A DNA stretch of 64,000 bases from NCBI RefSeq assembly GCF_000455365.1, contig NZ_HG315687.1, positions 186,001 through 250,000 of the forward strand, in the 5' to 3' direction. The stretch is from Halopiger djelfimassiliensis. GTDB taxonomy: Archaea; Halobacteriota; Halobacteria; Halobacteriales; Natrialbaceae. The notes below the pieces were generated by a model. The model saw nothing but the letters and a program-made list of their open reading frames with translations, was not told the origin of the DNA and did no database searches. Below are positions 23,464 to 32,454 of this stretch, one piece after another. The position numbers and the translations under genes are program-made. Numbering within the stretch: the first letter of the stretch is position 1; each line of letters opens with the position of its first letter.

Positions 23464-24824
23464 GTCGGCACCTCCACCTCGTCGGTCACGGCCGCACGGA
23501 CGCTTTCGTGGACGATTTCGCCGATCTCGTCGATCCGTGTCGCCGAAATCGTCAGCGGCGGGAGGAACCGGACGACGCTGCCGCGACGGCCGCCGGTTTC
23601 GACGATGAGTCCGCGGTCGAACGCCGCCGACTGGACGGCCGACGCGAGGTCGCCGTCCGCCGGATAGCGCCCGAGCGAGTCCGGCTCACCGTCGGGGTCG
23701 ACGAGTTCCACCCCGAGCATCAGCCCGCGGCCGCGAACGTCGCCGACCGCCTCGAACGTCGCGGCCGTCTCCTCGAGGTGGCCCCGCAACCGCTCGCCCA
23801 TCGCCGCGGCGTGGTCGTCGAGGTCGTGCTCGAGGACGTAGTCGATGGTCTCGATACCGGCGGCCATGCCGAGCTGGTTGCCACGGAACGTCCCCGCGTG
23901 CGCGCCGGGCTCCCAGAGGTCGAGCGAGTCGTCGTAGACGACGACCGACAGCGGCAGTCCCCCGCCGACGGCCTTCGAGAGCGTCATCACGTCCGGGACG
24001 ACGTCGGCGTGTTCGATCGCGTACAACTCGCCGGTGCGGCCGAGTCCGGTCTGGATCTCGTCGACGATCAGCGGGACGTCCTGTTCCCGGGTGATCCGGC
24101 GGATCTCGCGGAGCCACTCGTCGGGGGCCGGTACCGATCCACCCTCCCCCTGAACGGGTTCGACGATCATCCCCGCGGGATCGACGATGCCGCTTTCGGG
24201 ATTCGAGAGGGTCCGTTCGACGTACGCGGCACTCGTCCGCCAGCAGTCCTCGCCGCCGAGTCCGAACGGACAGCGATAGGCGTAGGGGTACGGCAGGTGG
24301 TGGACGTCGGACATGAGCCCCGGGATCGGCTCTTTCGGCTCCGTATCGCCCATCAATCCGAGTGCCCCGTGGGTCATCCCGTGATAGCCGCCCTGAAAGG
24401 CCAGCATCGACCGGTTGCCCGTGGCCGTCTTGACGAGTTTCAGCGCGGCTTCGACGGCGTCGGTCCCCGCGGGACTACAAAACTGCACCGTGGCGTTTTC
24501 GGCGAACTCGTCGGGCAGGCTCTCGAGCAACCGATCGACGAACCGCTCTTTGACCGGCGTCGTCAGATCGAGCGTGTGAACGGCTCGATCGCGCTCGAGA
24601 AGGTCCTCGATCCGCTCGACGACCGCCGGATGGTTGTGCCCGAGCGCAAGCGTTCCCGCGCCGGCCAGACAGTCGATGTACTCGTTCCCGTCGACGCCCT
24701 CGAGGATCGCCCCCTCGGCGCGTTCGATCGCGAGCGGCAGCGACCGGGGGTACGTTCGAGCGTTCGACTCCCGCCGTGCCTGCTGTGCGAGGAGTCGTTC
24801 GGCCGACGAACCGCCGTTGATCAC
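23460..24824 (-). CDS. dat: Diaminobutyrate--2-oxoglutarate aminotransferase
   Basis: A 454-residue class III aminotransferase. It uses GTG at 24824, six bases after a Shine-Dalgarno-like GGGGGTGAG. Motifs: GNEYIDCLAGAGTLALGHNH, QFCSPAGTDAVEAALKL, the PLP lysine in TLSKAVGGGLPL, and VDEIQTGLGRTGELYAIEH. It makes 2,4-diaminobutyrate from aspartate semialdehyde, the first step towards diaminopropane. First gene of the siderophore operon, directly downstream of two DtxR-like boxes, so iron repression of the whole operon is expected. The set dat-ddc-iucA-iucB-iucD-iucC predicts a schizokinen/rhizobactin-like citrate hydroxamate. Confidence 0.93.
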   Translation of the reverse strand: MINGGSSAERLLAQQARRESNARTYPRSLPLAIERAEGAILEGVDGNEYIDCLAGAGTLALGHNHPAVVERIEDLLERDRAVHTLDLTTPVKERFVDRLLESLPDEFAENATVQFCSPAGTDAVEAALKLVKTATGNRSMLAFQGGYHGMTHGALGLMGDTEPKEPIPGLMSDVHHLPYPYAYRCPFGLGGEDCWRTSAAYVERTLSNPESGIVDPAGMIVEPVQGEGGSVPAPDEWLREIRRITREQDVPLIVDEIQTGLGRTGELYAIEHADVVPDVMTLSKAVGGGLPLSVVVYDDSLDLWEPGAHAGTFRGNQLGMAAGIETIDYVLEHDLDDHAAAMGERLRGHLEETAATFEAVGDVRGRGLMLGVELVDPDGEPDSLGRYPADGDLASAVQSAAFDRGLIVETGGRRGSVVRFLPPLTISATRIDEIGEIVHESVRAAVTDEVEVPT

Positions 24825-24896
24825 GGCCGCTCACCCCCTGTGGGCGATCGATCGACGGACGGAGCCGGTAGCGAGTGTCCGTATAGCATGTGGATT

Positions 24897-24910
24897 TTAG
24901 GCTAACCTAA
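24897..24910. promoter_or_regulatory. DtxR-like iron box, proximal to dat
   Basis: The minus-strand reading TTAGGTTAGCCTAA is identical to the first 14 bases of the classical 19-bp DtxR/IdeR consensus. Arms TTTAGG/CCTAAA are perfect around a 4-bp centre. It overlaps ATTATTTAGG, a likely TATA element of the siderophore operon, so a bound regulator would block TBP. Confidence 0.75.
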
Positions 24911-24932
24911 ATAATGAAAAGCGTATCGGTTT

Positions 24933-24946
24933 TTAGGACAACCTAA
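24933..24946. promoter_or_regulatory. DtxR-like iron box, distal to dat
   Basis: TTAGG-ACAA-CCTAA, extended outward to 8-bp perfect arms (TTTTTAGG at 24930-24937, CCTAAAAA at 24942-24949). It lies 36 bp centre-to-centre from the proximal box. Two boxes suggest binding of two dimers, or joint control of an additional upstream promoter. Confidence 0.7.
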
Positions 24947-24949
24947 AAA

Positions 24950-25348
24950 CTATATCGTATTCCTGAATCCCGCGAATTCGGAACGTAGAGGGATTAAAAT
25001 ACGGTCACAACGGAGTTGTTGGCGGCTGATGCGGACGGTAATAACGTGTTTTCTCGAGTGAACGTCGAGATATCGTAAATGTGCCGTAGACGGGAATCGA
25101 ACGTCGATGATCGGAAGTCGGTACGTAATCGAGATATCGGTATATGATTTCCGATACAAATAACTCGGTTCGAAACCGGGGGTTCGTTTAAAAGACCGAC
25201 ATCGTCCGGGTCGATACTCCCGAACCCGGATCGACAACTGTTCGTCTCCACCTCTCGCGTTCGGGTCCCGAACGCGATCGAAACCGGTACCGCGACTGGC
25301 TGATGGGAACGAAACGAAACCCGTACTGCAACCGGGAGCCGGGAACCG
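24950..25348. other. Gene-free AT-richer spacer between the siderophore promoter and radA
   Basis: About 400 bp with no convincing gene. It is noticeably richer in A/T than its surroundings. It contains two copies of TCGAGATATCG (25065-25075 and 25129-25139) and an AT-rich motif GTTTAAAAG near 25188 that could be a promoter on either strand. The only frame longer than 80 codons (minus strand) has an Arg/Ser-rich shadow-like composition. Confidence 0.5.
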
Positions 25349-26380
25349 CTACTCGGGTTTCAGCCCGCCGTCCTCGACGCGCATGACGGCTTCGCCGTCG
25401 GCGAGGTTCGGCGCGTCGACCAGCCGGACGATCCGCTTGTCGCCTTTGGACTTGCGGAGGTAGATCCGGAACGTCGACTTGTGGCCGAGGATGTTGCCGC
25501 CGATGGGCTGGGTCGGGTCGCCGAAGAACGAATCAGGGTTCGAGGCGACCTGATTGGTGACGATCACGGCGGCGTTGTAGAGGTTGCCGACCTTGTCGAG
25601 GTCGTGGAGGTGTTTGTTGAGCTTCTGCTGGCGATCCGCGAGTTCGCCGCGGCCGACGTACTCCGCACGGAAGTGGGCGGTCAGCGAGTCGACACAGAGC
25701 AGTCGAACGGGATACTCCGAGTCCTCGTGTTCGCTCGCGAGTTCCTTTGCCTTCTCGGCCAGCAGCATCTGGTGGTTTGAGTTGAACGCCTTCGCGACGT
25801 GGATCTTGTCGAGGACGTCGTTGACGAGTTCCTCCATGGCGTCCTCGTCGCCGGCCGCCCCCTCGATTTCCCGATCCTCGAGTGTGGCCTCGATCGTGTC
25901 GTCGGGCAGGCCCCGAACCATGTCGTCGATCCGCTCGGGGCGGAAGGTGTCCTCGGAGTCGACGAAGATGGCGCTGCCGTGGAGGCCGCCGACCTCCTTG
26001 GGCAACTGGACGTTGACGGCCATCTGGTGGGTGACTTGGGACTTGCCGGCTCCGAACTCGCCGTAGACTTCGGTGATCGACTGGGTCTCGATCCCGCCGC
26101 CCAGCAGGTCGTCGACCTCGTCGATGTGCCAGCTCAGTTTGCCGATCTTGTTCCGTCGCTCGAGTACCGTCGACCCGGTCTCGAAGCCGCCGATGTCGGC
26201 GGCGTCGCGGGCGGCGTTGACGATGTCCGCAGCGGTGGACTCGCCGACATCGGCCGTGTTCGACAGCTCCGACGGCGAGGCGACGGCGAGACTCTGGAAG
26301 GAATCGAAGCCTGCATCGTGGAGTTTGTCTGCGGTCGCCGGTCCGACGCCGGGGAGTTCCTCGAGATCTGCTTCGGGCAT
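25349..26380 (-). CDS. radA: DNA repair and recombination protein RadA
   Basis: A 343-residue archaeal RecA/Rad51-family recombinase that forms filaments on ssDNA and catalyses strand exchange. It has an N-terminal helix-hairpin-helix domain ([20 protein letters not shown]), the linker [18 protein letters not shown], Walker [10 protein letters not shown], Walker [16 protein letters not shown] and the DNA-binding loop region [20 protein letters not shown]. No intein interrupts it, unlike in some haloarchaea. ATG 26380 is preferred over a longer in-frame start because of a TATA box exactly 27 bp upstream. Confidence 0.97.
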   Translation of the reverse strand: MPEADLEELPGVGPATADKLHDAGFDSFQSLAVASPSELSNTADVGESTAADIVNAARDAADIGGFETGSTVLERRNKIGKLSWHIDEVDDLLGGGIETQSITEVYGEFGAGKSQVTHQMAVNVQLPKEVGGLHGSAIFVDSEDTFRPERIDDMVRGLPDDTIEATLEDREIEGAAGDEDAMEELVNDVLDKIHVAKAFNSNHQMLLAEKAKELASEHEDSEYPVRLLCVDSLTAHFRAEYVGRGELADRQQKLNKHLHDLDKVGNLYNAAVIVTNQVASNPDSFFGDPTQPIGGNILGHKSTFRIYLRKSKGDKRIVRLVDAPNLADGEAVMRVEDGGLKPE

Positions 26381-26403
26381 ACTCCCTCGTTGTGCCGGCC
26401 CCT

Positions 26404-26410
26404 TCATAAA
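26404..26410 (-). promoter_or_regulatory. TATA box of radA
   Basis: Minus-strand TTTATGA is centred 27 bp before the radA ATG at 26380, indicating a leaderless transcript. Confidence 0.65.
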
Positions 26411-26508
26411 CCCTCGTTAACAGGGGAGTGGAAGTGAAAGTGCGGACCGGCGTCGGGACGAACCGCGGTCACAGCGATGGGTTTAGAAGGAATAGAGTTC
26501 TCGCAGGC

Positions 26509-27693
26509 TCACCGCGAGGGGTCGTCGTCCCACGCGAGACAGTGGAGGGTTCCGTCCTCGCTGCCGACGTAGAGCCGTCCGGGAGCGACTGCGGGTGTAC
26601 TTACGACGGCAGCCTCGAGCGAGGCGTACCACAGGAGATCGGGCTCGTCGGCGTCGATTCCGTAGAGCGAGCCGCTCGCGTCGCCGACACAGAGGACGTT
26701 ACCGACGACGACGGGACACGAGCGGACCGGCCCGTCGAGTTCGATCCCCTTCCGCGAGAACAGCCACCCGCGCAGTTTGCGCTTCCCGACGGTCGTGTCG
26801 GTGACGTGGCAGTAGCCGTCCGTCGCCCCGACGAACGTCGTTTCGGCGGCCGCGAGCACGGTCGGCGAGGTTGTGAACCCGCCTCGAATTTCGTACGTGA
26901 ACCACGTCTGGCCGGTCCCGCCGTCGAGCGCGAGCATCGTCCCGTCGTCGTCGGCGACGTACACCCGACCCTCGGCGACCGTCGGTCCGGCCGCAACCGT
27001 CCCGTCGGTCGGTGCCGACCACGCTTCCTCGCCCGTTTCGGCCTCGAGCGCTCGAACGCTGCCGTAGTCAGTCCCGACGAAGACCCGTTCCGACCGCCAG
27101 CGGTGATCCGCGTCCCGATCCTCGAGGCGCGTCGAGCCGAGATGCGTCGGTTCCTGCTGTGTGTCAATCGGGTCCCGTCCTCGGACCTGCTCCCGACCGT
27201 CTGCGATCGCCGGCCTGTCGACCACCGCCGACTCGGTTTCGTGGCTCCACAGTTCGGTTCCCGTTTCCGTCTCGAGCGCGATCAGCCCGTCCGCGTGTCC
27301 GACGTAGAGGCAGTCGTTCGAGAACGCGAGGCCGGCGGCGGTGAACTCGGCGGGGAGTTCGACGTGCCACCGTTGCTCGCCGGTCGCGGTATCCAGCGCG
27401 TAGACCGTTCCCTCGTCCGTTCCGAGGTAGAGCCGATCGCCGGACACGATCGGGGTCGCGTCGGTCGCAGCCGTCGTCTCGACGACCCACCGCCGACGGC
27501 CGGTCTCGCGTTCGAGCGCGTAGCAGTTCCCCCGGTCCGTGCCGACGTAGACGCTGTCGCGATCGAACACCGGCGACCCCGGCGATCCGACGAGGTCGGC
27601 CGACCACGTCTCGGTGACGCGGGCCGGCCCCTCGAGATCGCGCCGGCAGCCCGAGTTTCGCGCATCGCCCTTGTACTGGTTCCAGTCCGTCAC
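26509..27693 (-). CDS. PQQ-type beta-propeller repeat protein with an inserted segment
   Basis: A 394-residue propeller, with GTG at 27693 (MTDWNQYKGDARNSGC) supported by an AATTATC element 28 bp upstream. Blades are seen as repeats such as VYVGTDRGNCYALERETGRR, LYLGTDEGTVYALDTATGEQ, VFVGTDYGSVRALEAETGEE and VYVADDDGTMLALDGGTGQT, the BamB/PQQ pattern. One blade is split: between ADGRE and ERVFVGT lie 33 hydrophilic residues (27091-27189) without propeller character. No signal peptide is seen, so it is probably cytoplasmic. Ligand or partner unknown. The longer upstream in-frame start would add a non-conserved 30 residues. Confidence 0.8.
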   Translation of the reverse strand: MTDWNQYKGDARNSGCRRDLEGPARVTETWSADLVGSPGSPVFDRDSVYVGTDRGNCYALERETGRRRWVVETTAATDATPIVSGDRLYLGTDEGTVYALDTATGEQRWHVELPAEFTAAGLAFSNDCLYVGHADGLIALETETGTELWSHETESAVVDRPAIADGREQVRGRDPIDTQQEPTHLGSTRLEDRDADHRWRSERVFVGTDYGSVRALEAETGEEAWSAPTDGTVAAGPTVAEGRVYVADDDGTMLALDGGTGQTWFTYEIRGGFTTSPTVLAAAETTFVGATDGYCHVTDTTVGKRKLRGWLFSRKGIELDGPVRSCPVVVGNVLCVGDASGSLYGIDADEPDLLWYASLEAAVVSTPAVAPGRLYVGSEDGTLHCLAWDDDPSR

Positions 27694-27867
27694 TGATCGG
27701 GAGTACTGAACGAATGGGGATAATTGATGTGCAACGAGGGCCGGGATCGGACCGGACCCCTTCGATACCGGGGCCGAAATCACGAGGTCGGCGATCGACC
27801 GTGAGTCCCGCTCGAGCGTCCATCGGACGGTATGACGGCATACCGCTGGGAGAAATCGAACGGGGGT

Positions 27868-29508
27868 TCAGGACATACCTGCCGCCGAGTCGGCACTCTC
27901 GACGCCGGAGAACTCGAAGCGGGCACCCCCGTCGGGGGTCTCCTCGATCGAGACGGCCCAGCCGTGGGCCTCGGCGATCGTTCGGACGATGTTGAGTCCG
28001 AGCCCTGTCCCATCGTCGTTCGTCGTGTACCCCATCTCGAACACTTGCCGTCGCTTGTCCGTCGGGATTCCGGGCCCGTCGTCCTCGACGACGAACCCCG
28101 CGTCCGTTCGGCGAACGGTGACGGTTACGTCCGTACCGGCGTGGTCGAGACTATTCCGAAACAGGTTCTCCAGTAGCTGGCGCAGTCGATCCCGATCGCA
28201 CGATACCGCGCCCAGTTCGCCGTCGATGCGAAGTCGGGCCTCGGACGACCCGGCCGTCGACCAGGCCTTATCGACGATCGGCCGGAGCGCAACGGGACGG
28301 AACTCGTCGACCGTTTCGCCCTGTCGTGCGAGGGCCAGCAGATCCTGAATGAGGTCCTCCATACGGGCTAACGCGGCCGCGACCTCGGCCAAGTTTTCGT
28401 CGGCCCCGTCCTCGTTCTCGCCCGCCTCCGTTCCCCCCTTCCGCTTCTCGCGCGCGAGCTCGAGGTGGCTCGTCGCGACGTTCAGCGGGTTCCGGAGGTC
28501 GTGGGAGACGACGCCGGCGAACGCGTCCAGCCGTTCGTTCTGTCGAGCCAGTTCCCGCTCGTGTTCCGCCAGGCGATGCCGGGCTTCGATCGACGCGATG
28601 GCGTGGCCGATCGTCTCGCCGAGTTCCGCGAGCACCTCCTGTTCGTGTTCGTCGAACACGTTTTGACGGTCCGCATAGATACTACAGAAACCGTACGCGG
28701 TCCCGTCGTGGACGATCGGAACGACCGCAAGCGACTGCACGCCGCGACGCTCGAACAGCTCCCACCACGGCTCCATCGTCGGATCGGCGAAGACGTCCGG
28801 AACGCACTGTATCTCGCGGGTTTCGATGGCACGGCCGCCGGCACCGTTGCCGGTCGGGCTGTCGTCGACGGTGACCTCGACCGACGCGACGTACTCGTCG
28901 TCCAACCCGGCCCATGCGGCGGGGCGAACACGGGACGTCGCACCGTCATCATCGTCGTACCGGCCGATCCAGACCCCCTCGTAGGGTTCGGACTCGCTCA
29001 ACCGGTTGCAGACGGCCTGTTCGAGGTCGATCCGTTCGGCCCTGTTTACCAGCTCCTGGGTCGCGATCCGGATCGTCTCGTTGATGCGGTTTAATCGTTC
29101 GACCGACTGCTGTCGTTCCAGCCCGCGGACGTCGTAAACGCCGACTAGCAGACCGACGAGAGACCCGAACGTCGCGGTATTGAGCAACGCGAGGAATGGC
29201 TTCATGACCGGGAAGCCGATAATGACGAACGAACTGAATATCCAGACACCCAGCGCTGAAAGCGATAGGGCACCGGTGACCGTCCACGCCAGCATCCGGT
29301 CCGCGAACTGAGCCGAGACGAGGCGGTCTCGAGCGAGCGCCACGCCGACGACGATCATCACCAGCGAGAGAACGAGCGGAGCCCCGTCGAGAAACACTTG
29401 TTCGGGAACTGACCGGCGCTTGGCGAGGTTCGCGAGGTGAACGAGCGCGGAGAGGACACCCCCTCCGCCGATGAGTCCGCCAACGGCCTGATTCGAACAG
29501 TCTTTCAT
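27868..29508 (-). CDS. Membrane sensor histidine kinase with GAF domain
   Basis: A 546-residue kinase. Four TM helices (about residues 8-27, 42-60, 72-97, 104-125) are followed by a coiled linker, a GAF domain (about 150-300, including YGFCSIYADRQNVFDEHEQE), HisKA with the phosphoacceptor His336 in VVSHDLRNPLN, and HATPase_c motifs N-box NLFRNSLDHAG, G1 DDGPGIP and G2 GTGLGLNIV. It probably autophosphorylates and passes phosphate to an unlinked response regulator; no receiver domain lies next to it. The HisKA linker holds a Glu/Gly-rich insert (GGTEAGENEDGADEN). Signal unknown. Confidence 0.92.
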   Translation of the reverse strand: MKDCSNQAVGGLIGGGGVLSALVHLANLAKRRSVPEQVFLDGAPLVLSLVMIVVGVALARDRLVSAQFADRMLAWTVTGALSLSALGVWIFSSFVIIGFPVMKPFLALLNTATFGSLVGLLVGVYDVRGLERQQSVERLNRINETIRIATQELVNRAERIDLEQAVCNRLSESEPYEGVWIGRYDDDDGATSRVRPAAWAGLDDEYVASVEVTVDDSPTGNGAGGRAIETREIQCVPDVFADPTMEPWWELFERRGVQSLAVVPIVHDGTAYGFCSIYADRQNVFDEHEQEVLAELGETIGHAIASIEARHRLAEHERELARQNERLDAFAGVVSHDLRNPLNVATSHLELAREKRKGGTEAGENEDGADENLAEVAAALARMEDLIQDLLALARQGETVDEFRPVALRPIVDKAWSTAGSSEARLRIDGELGAVSCDRDRLRQLLENLFRNSLDHAGTDVTVTVRRTDAGFVVEDDGPGIPTDKRRQVFEMGYTTNDDGTGLGLNIVRTIAEAHGWAVSIEETPDGGARFEFSGVESADSAAGMS

Positions 29509-29809
29509 GCCGTCGCTCCGTCGTTAGCAGGTGATGCGGAGCCGCAGTGATAGGCGCTCCGGCCTCGTATCAGCGAGTTTATCAACGAGCCCCGGCTGAA
29601 CACCCGTTCGATCCTCCGGCTCGGTTCGGCTGCAGCCGACGGCACGGTCGGAATGACGGAAATACGGCAGAAAAATCGGGATCAACTGGTGTATGGCGTA
29701 GTTGTGATGATGTGGCGATCCGATGTGGTCGGTGTGGGTTCCTGCCGTGTACGTCTCACTACCCGCCGAGCCGGGATAGCAGTGACCCCAACAGGATTTG
29801 GTATTCCGC
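29509..29809. other. Intergenic spacer
   Basis: About 300 bp between the start of the histidine kinase gene and the stop of pspAB. No convincing small gene is seen; no clear TATA element sits 27 bp before the kinase ATG, so its promoter cannot be placed. Confidence 0.4.
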
Positions 29810-30415
29810 TCACTCCCACGGATGGGTCCCGCCGTCGCTCGGCCACAACGGGTACCAGTACTCCTTCTCGCGCTCGATCTCGAGTTCACCGTCCAGCGCC
29901 GCCTCGAGTTTGAACTCCACGCTCGAGTCGCGTTCGCGCCCTGTTCGGGGCGCGAACGGGTAGAACGACCCGCGGCGGAACGAGTAGATCCAGTACGCCG
30001 GTCCGTCCCGGCTTCGATAGGCGAAGACGGCCGCGAGCAGCCGCGAGCCGTAGCCGTGCTCGATGAACGTATCCGCGGCGAAGTGCATGCTCGTGATCAG
30101 ATCCTCGGGATCGCTGTCCTCGAGGATCACCCAGTGGTAGCCGTGATCGTCCTCCGAGACGGTGAACTCGGTCCCGGTTTCCTCCTGTCCGGCTTCGAGG
30201 ATCGCCTCGACCTCGTCGACGGCTTCCCGGAAGCTGTGGGTGTCGACGCCGGAGAAACAGAGCGCACCGACGTCCAGCGGCTCGTAGCCGAGTTCCGCGT
30301 CCATCGTCACGTAGGCGGTGCTCATCCCGAAGAGGTCGTCGGGATCGGCGTCGCGGCTCGCGTCGGCCTCGGCGCGCAATCCGAGTACGGCCCGCAGTCC
30401 GTCCAGCAGTCCCAT
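29810..30415 (-). CDS. pspAB: PspA-associated protein PspAB
   Basis: A 201-residue protein starting MGLLDGLRAVLGLRAEADAS. The segments DPDDLFGMSTAYVTMDAELG, HGYHWVILEDSDPEDLITSM and the C-terminal EYWYPLWPSDGGTHPWE match what I know as the archaeal/bacterial PspAB family, associated with the PspA phage-shock (membrane-stress) proteins. The biochemical role is not established. Neither PspA nor HtpX, its frequent partner, is adjacent here. It is probably monocistronic. Confidence 0.8.
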   Translation of the reverse strand: MGLLDGLRAVLGLRAEADASRDADPDDLFGMSTAYVTMDAELGYEPLDVGALCFSGVDTHSFREAVDEVEAILEAGQEETGTEFTVSEDDHGYHWVILEDSDPEDLITSMHFAADTFIEHGYGSRLLAAVFAYRSRDGPAYWIYSFRRGSFYPFAPRTGRERDSSVEFKLEAALDGELEIEREKEYWYPLWPSDGGTHPWE

Positions 30416-30560
30416 AGCCGGACGAAGGGGGCCGAGCCCTTAGAATCCACCTGTTGTGGGCTCACCGCCTGCCGATCACGGTTCTCGAACGCAACGCTCG
30501 GCGACGATCCGACGGCCGAACGCCACACCGCAGTCGCGGTGATCGATTGTGGTCCCGTCC

Positions 30561-31523
30561 TCAGCCGCCGATAGTATCGTCGTCTGAGGCTGCCCGAACC
30601 AGCGCTTCGTCGACCGATATCTCGCGTCGCGTCGCGTATACCCACACCACCACCAACGCCAGCATGAGGGTCACGAAAAACAGGTTGAGTCCATCGAGAG
30701 TATTCCACACACCGGGAAACGTCGTCTCGAGTCGTATCAGTGCAGGAAACTCGTCTCCCGGAGCCGCTGTCTTGCCGAAGACGGCGACGCCAGCGAAATT
30801 CGTCGAGACGTGTAACCCGATCGGAAACCCGAGATTGCCGGTAAGAACGTACGCGAGGCCGAAATACGCACCGCTGATCGTCGTCGAGACGAGGACGACG
30901 GGAACGGCCACCCCTTCCTGTCCCGTTGCTTGCCAGTAGTGGATGACTCCGAACGTGAGCGAACTGATGAGCCATGCCAGCCAGACGGCTGTGGCGGGCG
31001 AGAACCCCCGCTCGGCGAACCCCTCGGTGGCGTTTATGATGAATACGCCTCGAAACAACGTCTCCTCCCAGATGCCGACCCCGACGAACGATAGCAGCGT
31101 CAGCGCCATTCCGACGGCGAACGCCGACGATCCCGGCGAAACGATCCCGGTGACGCTGGCCCAGCCGAGGCCGAGGTACGTCACCGCGATCAGCGCCTGC
31201 CACAGCAGTCCGATTCCAACGGCACCCACGAAGTCGAACCACCAGCGGCGGTCGACGTCGAACCCGTACTCCCGGATCGAACGCCGGTCGACCCGTCGAG
31301 GGATAACCACGAGGACGACGCCGGTCGCAACGACGTATCCCGTCGCAGTGACGACCCGCTGATAGCCGTCCGGGATTCCGGCAGCGGCCGACGCCCGGAA
31401 GATGCCTATCGCGACCGCGAGAAAGAGGCCGAATGCGAACACTATCCGCCACGTCGCACGGATGCGGCCCTCTTTTCGCCCACGAAACAGCAGCCGTATC
31501 GCGTTCGGGAGACGTCCGATCAT
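30561..31523 (-). CDS. CPBP family intramembrane metalloprotease
   Basis: A 320-residue membrane protein with about eight hydrophobic spans. The CPBP/Abi motifs are present: motif 1 IWEETLFRGVFI (EExxxR), motif 2 with His in FGVIHYWQ, and motif 3 with His/Asn in GLHVSTNFAGV. Family members related to Rce1 cleave prenylated or other membrane substrates; in bacteria some confer bacteriocin self-immunity. Start MIGRLPNAIRLL at 31523 is supported by an ACTATAA element about 30 bp upstream; an in-frame extension of 32 residues is the alternative. A second, different CPBP gene lies at 33031-33849. Confidence 0.87.
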   Translation of the reverse strand: MIGRLPNAIRLLFRGRKEGRIRATWRIVFAFGLFLAVAIGIFRASAAAGIPDGYQRVVTATGYVVATGVVLVVIPRRVDRRSIREYGFDVDRRWWFDFVGAVGIGLLWQALIAVTYLGLGWASVTGIVSPGSSAFAVGMALTLLSFVGVGIWEETLFRGVFIINATEGFAERGFSPATAVWLAWLISSLTFGVIHYWQATGQEGVAVPVVLVSTTISGAYFGLAYVLTGNLGFPIGLHVSTNFAGVAVFGKTAAPGDEFPALIRLETTFPGVWNTLDGLNLFFVTLMLALVVVWVYATRREISVDEALVRAASDDDTIGG

Positions 31524-31755
31524 CGATGTAGTCGCCCCGACGATGGACGCGGGACTATAACGCGGGCATGAACTGTCGGGCGAGTCACTCTGCGAAAACC
31601 CTTTCCGTGAGGACCGCACCCGGTTGCCGGCCCCGCTCGTCTATCGTATCGACGATCGATACATCAACGATCCTGACGGGCGCGGCCGTTATAGGCCTCG
31701 ATCCCCTAGTTGTGTCGAATAGCCCGCCGACCGACCCACCATCCCTGACGCACCC

Positions 31756-32397
31756 ATGAAAACAACAGCGTCACCGAAAGCACCGCTTCCAGTACCGCCG
31801 ACCGACCACCTCGAGGGCCGCTCGCGCCGGGCCCGCACCGAACCGATGTCGGTGCTCTCGCTCGGCGACGGTCTCTACGAGGTCGAGTCGGCCAGCGACC
31901 ACACCTACCTCGTCGACCTCGAGAGCGGGCGCTGTACCTGTCCGGACCACACCTTCCGCGACGTCCGGTGCAAGCACGTCCGCCGGGTCGCCATCGAGAT
32001 CACCGAGGGGCGGACCCCGCCGCCGGGCGAGATCGCCGTCGAGTGTCACGACTGCGACGCCACCGTCTTCGTCGACGAGGACGCGACCGACCCGTTCTAC
32101 TGTTCGACCCACGAGATCACGCCGGGCGATACGGTCGTCGACCGCGAGACCGGCGGCCGTCTCACCGTCGTCGACGTCTCGGCGTTTCGGGCCGACGCCG
32201 TCGAGATCCGCGACGCGGACTGTACCGTCGCCGAGTACGGGACCAACGAGGACTACGATCCCGACGTTCCCGTCGTCGGCGCGGTCTACCCCCACGCCAG
32301 CGTGAAACCCAACGGCGTCGTCCCGGGATCGCTGAAGGTCTACGTCTTCCCGCGGACGCGACTCGAGAAGGTCTCACCTGCGCCCACGCCGGACTAA
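31756..32397 (+). CDS. SWIM zinc finger protein with a second Cys/His cluster
   Basis: A 213-residue protein. The SWIM motif CxCx(n)CxH is complete: Cys60 and Cys62 (GRCTCPDH), Cys72 and His74 (VRCKHVRRV). A second potential zinc knuckle uses Cys97/Cys100 (ECHDC) and Cys116/His119 (YCSTH). A C-terminal beta-rich region (EITPGDTVVDRETGGRLTVV onward) may be a small barrel. SWIM domains bind DNA or protein and accompany SNF2 ATPases and recombination factors. Hjc lies convergently 57 bp downstream, but a functional link is only conjecture. Confidence 0.85.
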   Translation: MKTTASPKAPLPVPPTDHLEGRSRRARTEPMSVLSLGDGLYEVESASDHTYLVDLESGRCTCPDHTFRDVRCKHVRRVAIEITEGRTPPPGEIAVECHDCDATVFVDEDATDPFYCSTHEITPGDTVVDRETGGRLTVVDVSAFRADAVEIRDADCTVAEYGTNEDYDPDVPVVGAVYPHASVKPNGVVPGSLKVYVFPRTRLEKVSPAPTPD

Positions 32398-32454
32398 CGA
32401 GATCGCCGTCCCGGAGTCGCCGGCCACGGACCCCTTCGTCGTCTCTCGAGACGG

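Noticed and set aside
25149-25200. GGTTCGAAACC-like segment reminiscent of a tRNA T-arm
   Set aside because: No acceptor, D or anticodon stems can be folded around it on either strand.
24950-25237. 95-codon minus-strand frame upstream of dat
   Set aside because: Its composition is Arg/Ser-rich without hydrophobic or domain pattern, and it runs through the putative iron-controlled promoter region.
31568-31759. 63-codon plus-strand frame before the SWIM gene
   Set aside because: It is Ser/Thr/Arg-rich without a plausible start signal and probably is the leader or promoter region of the SWIM gene.
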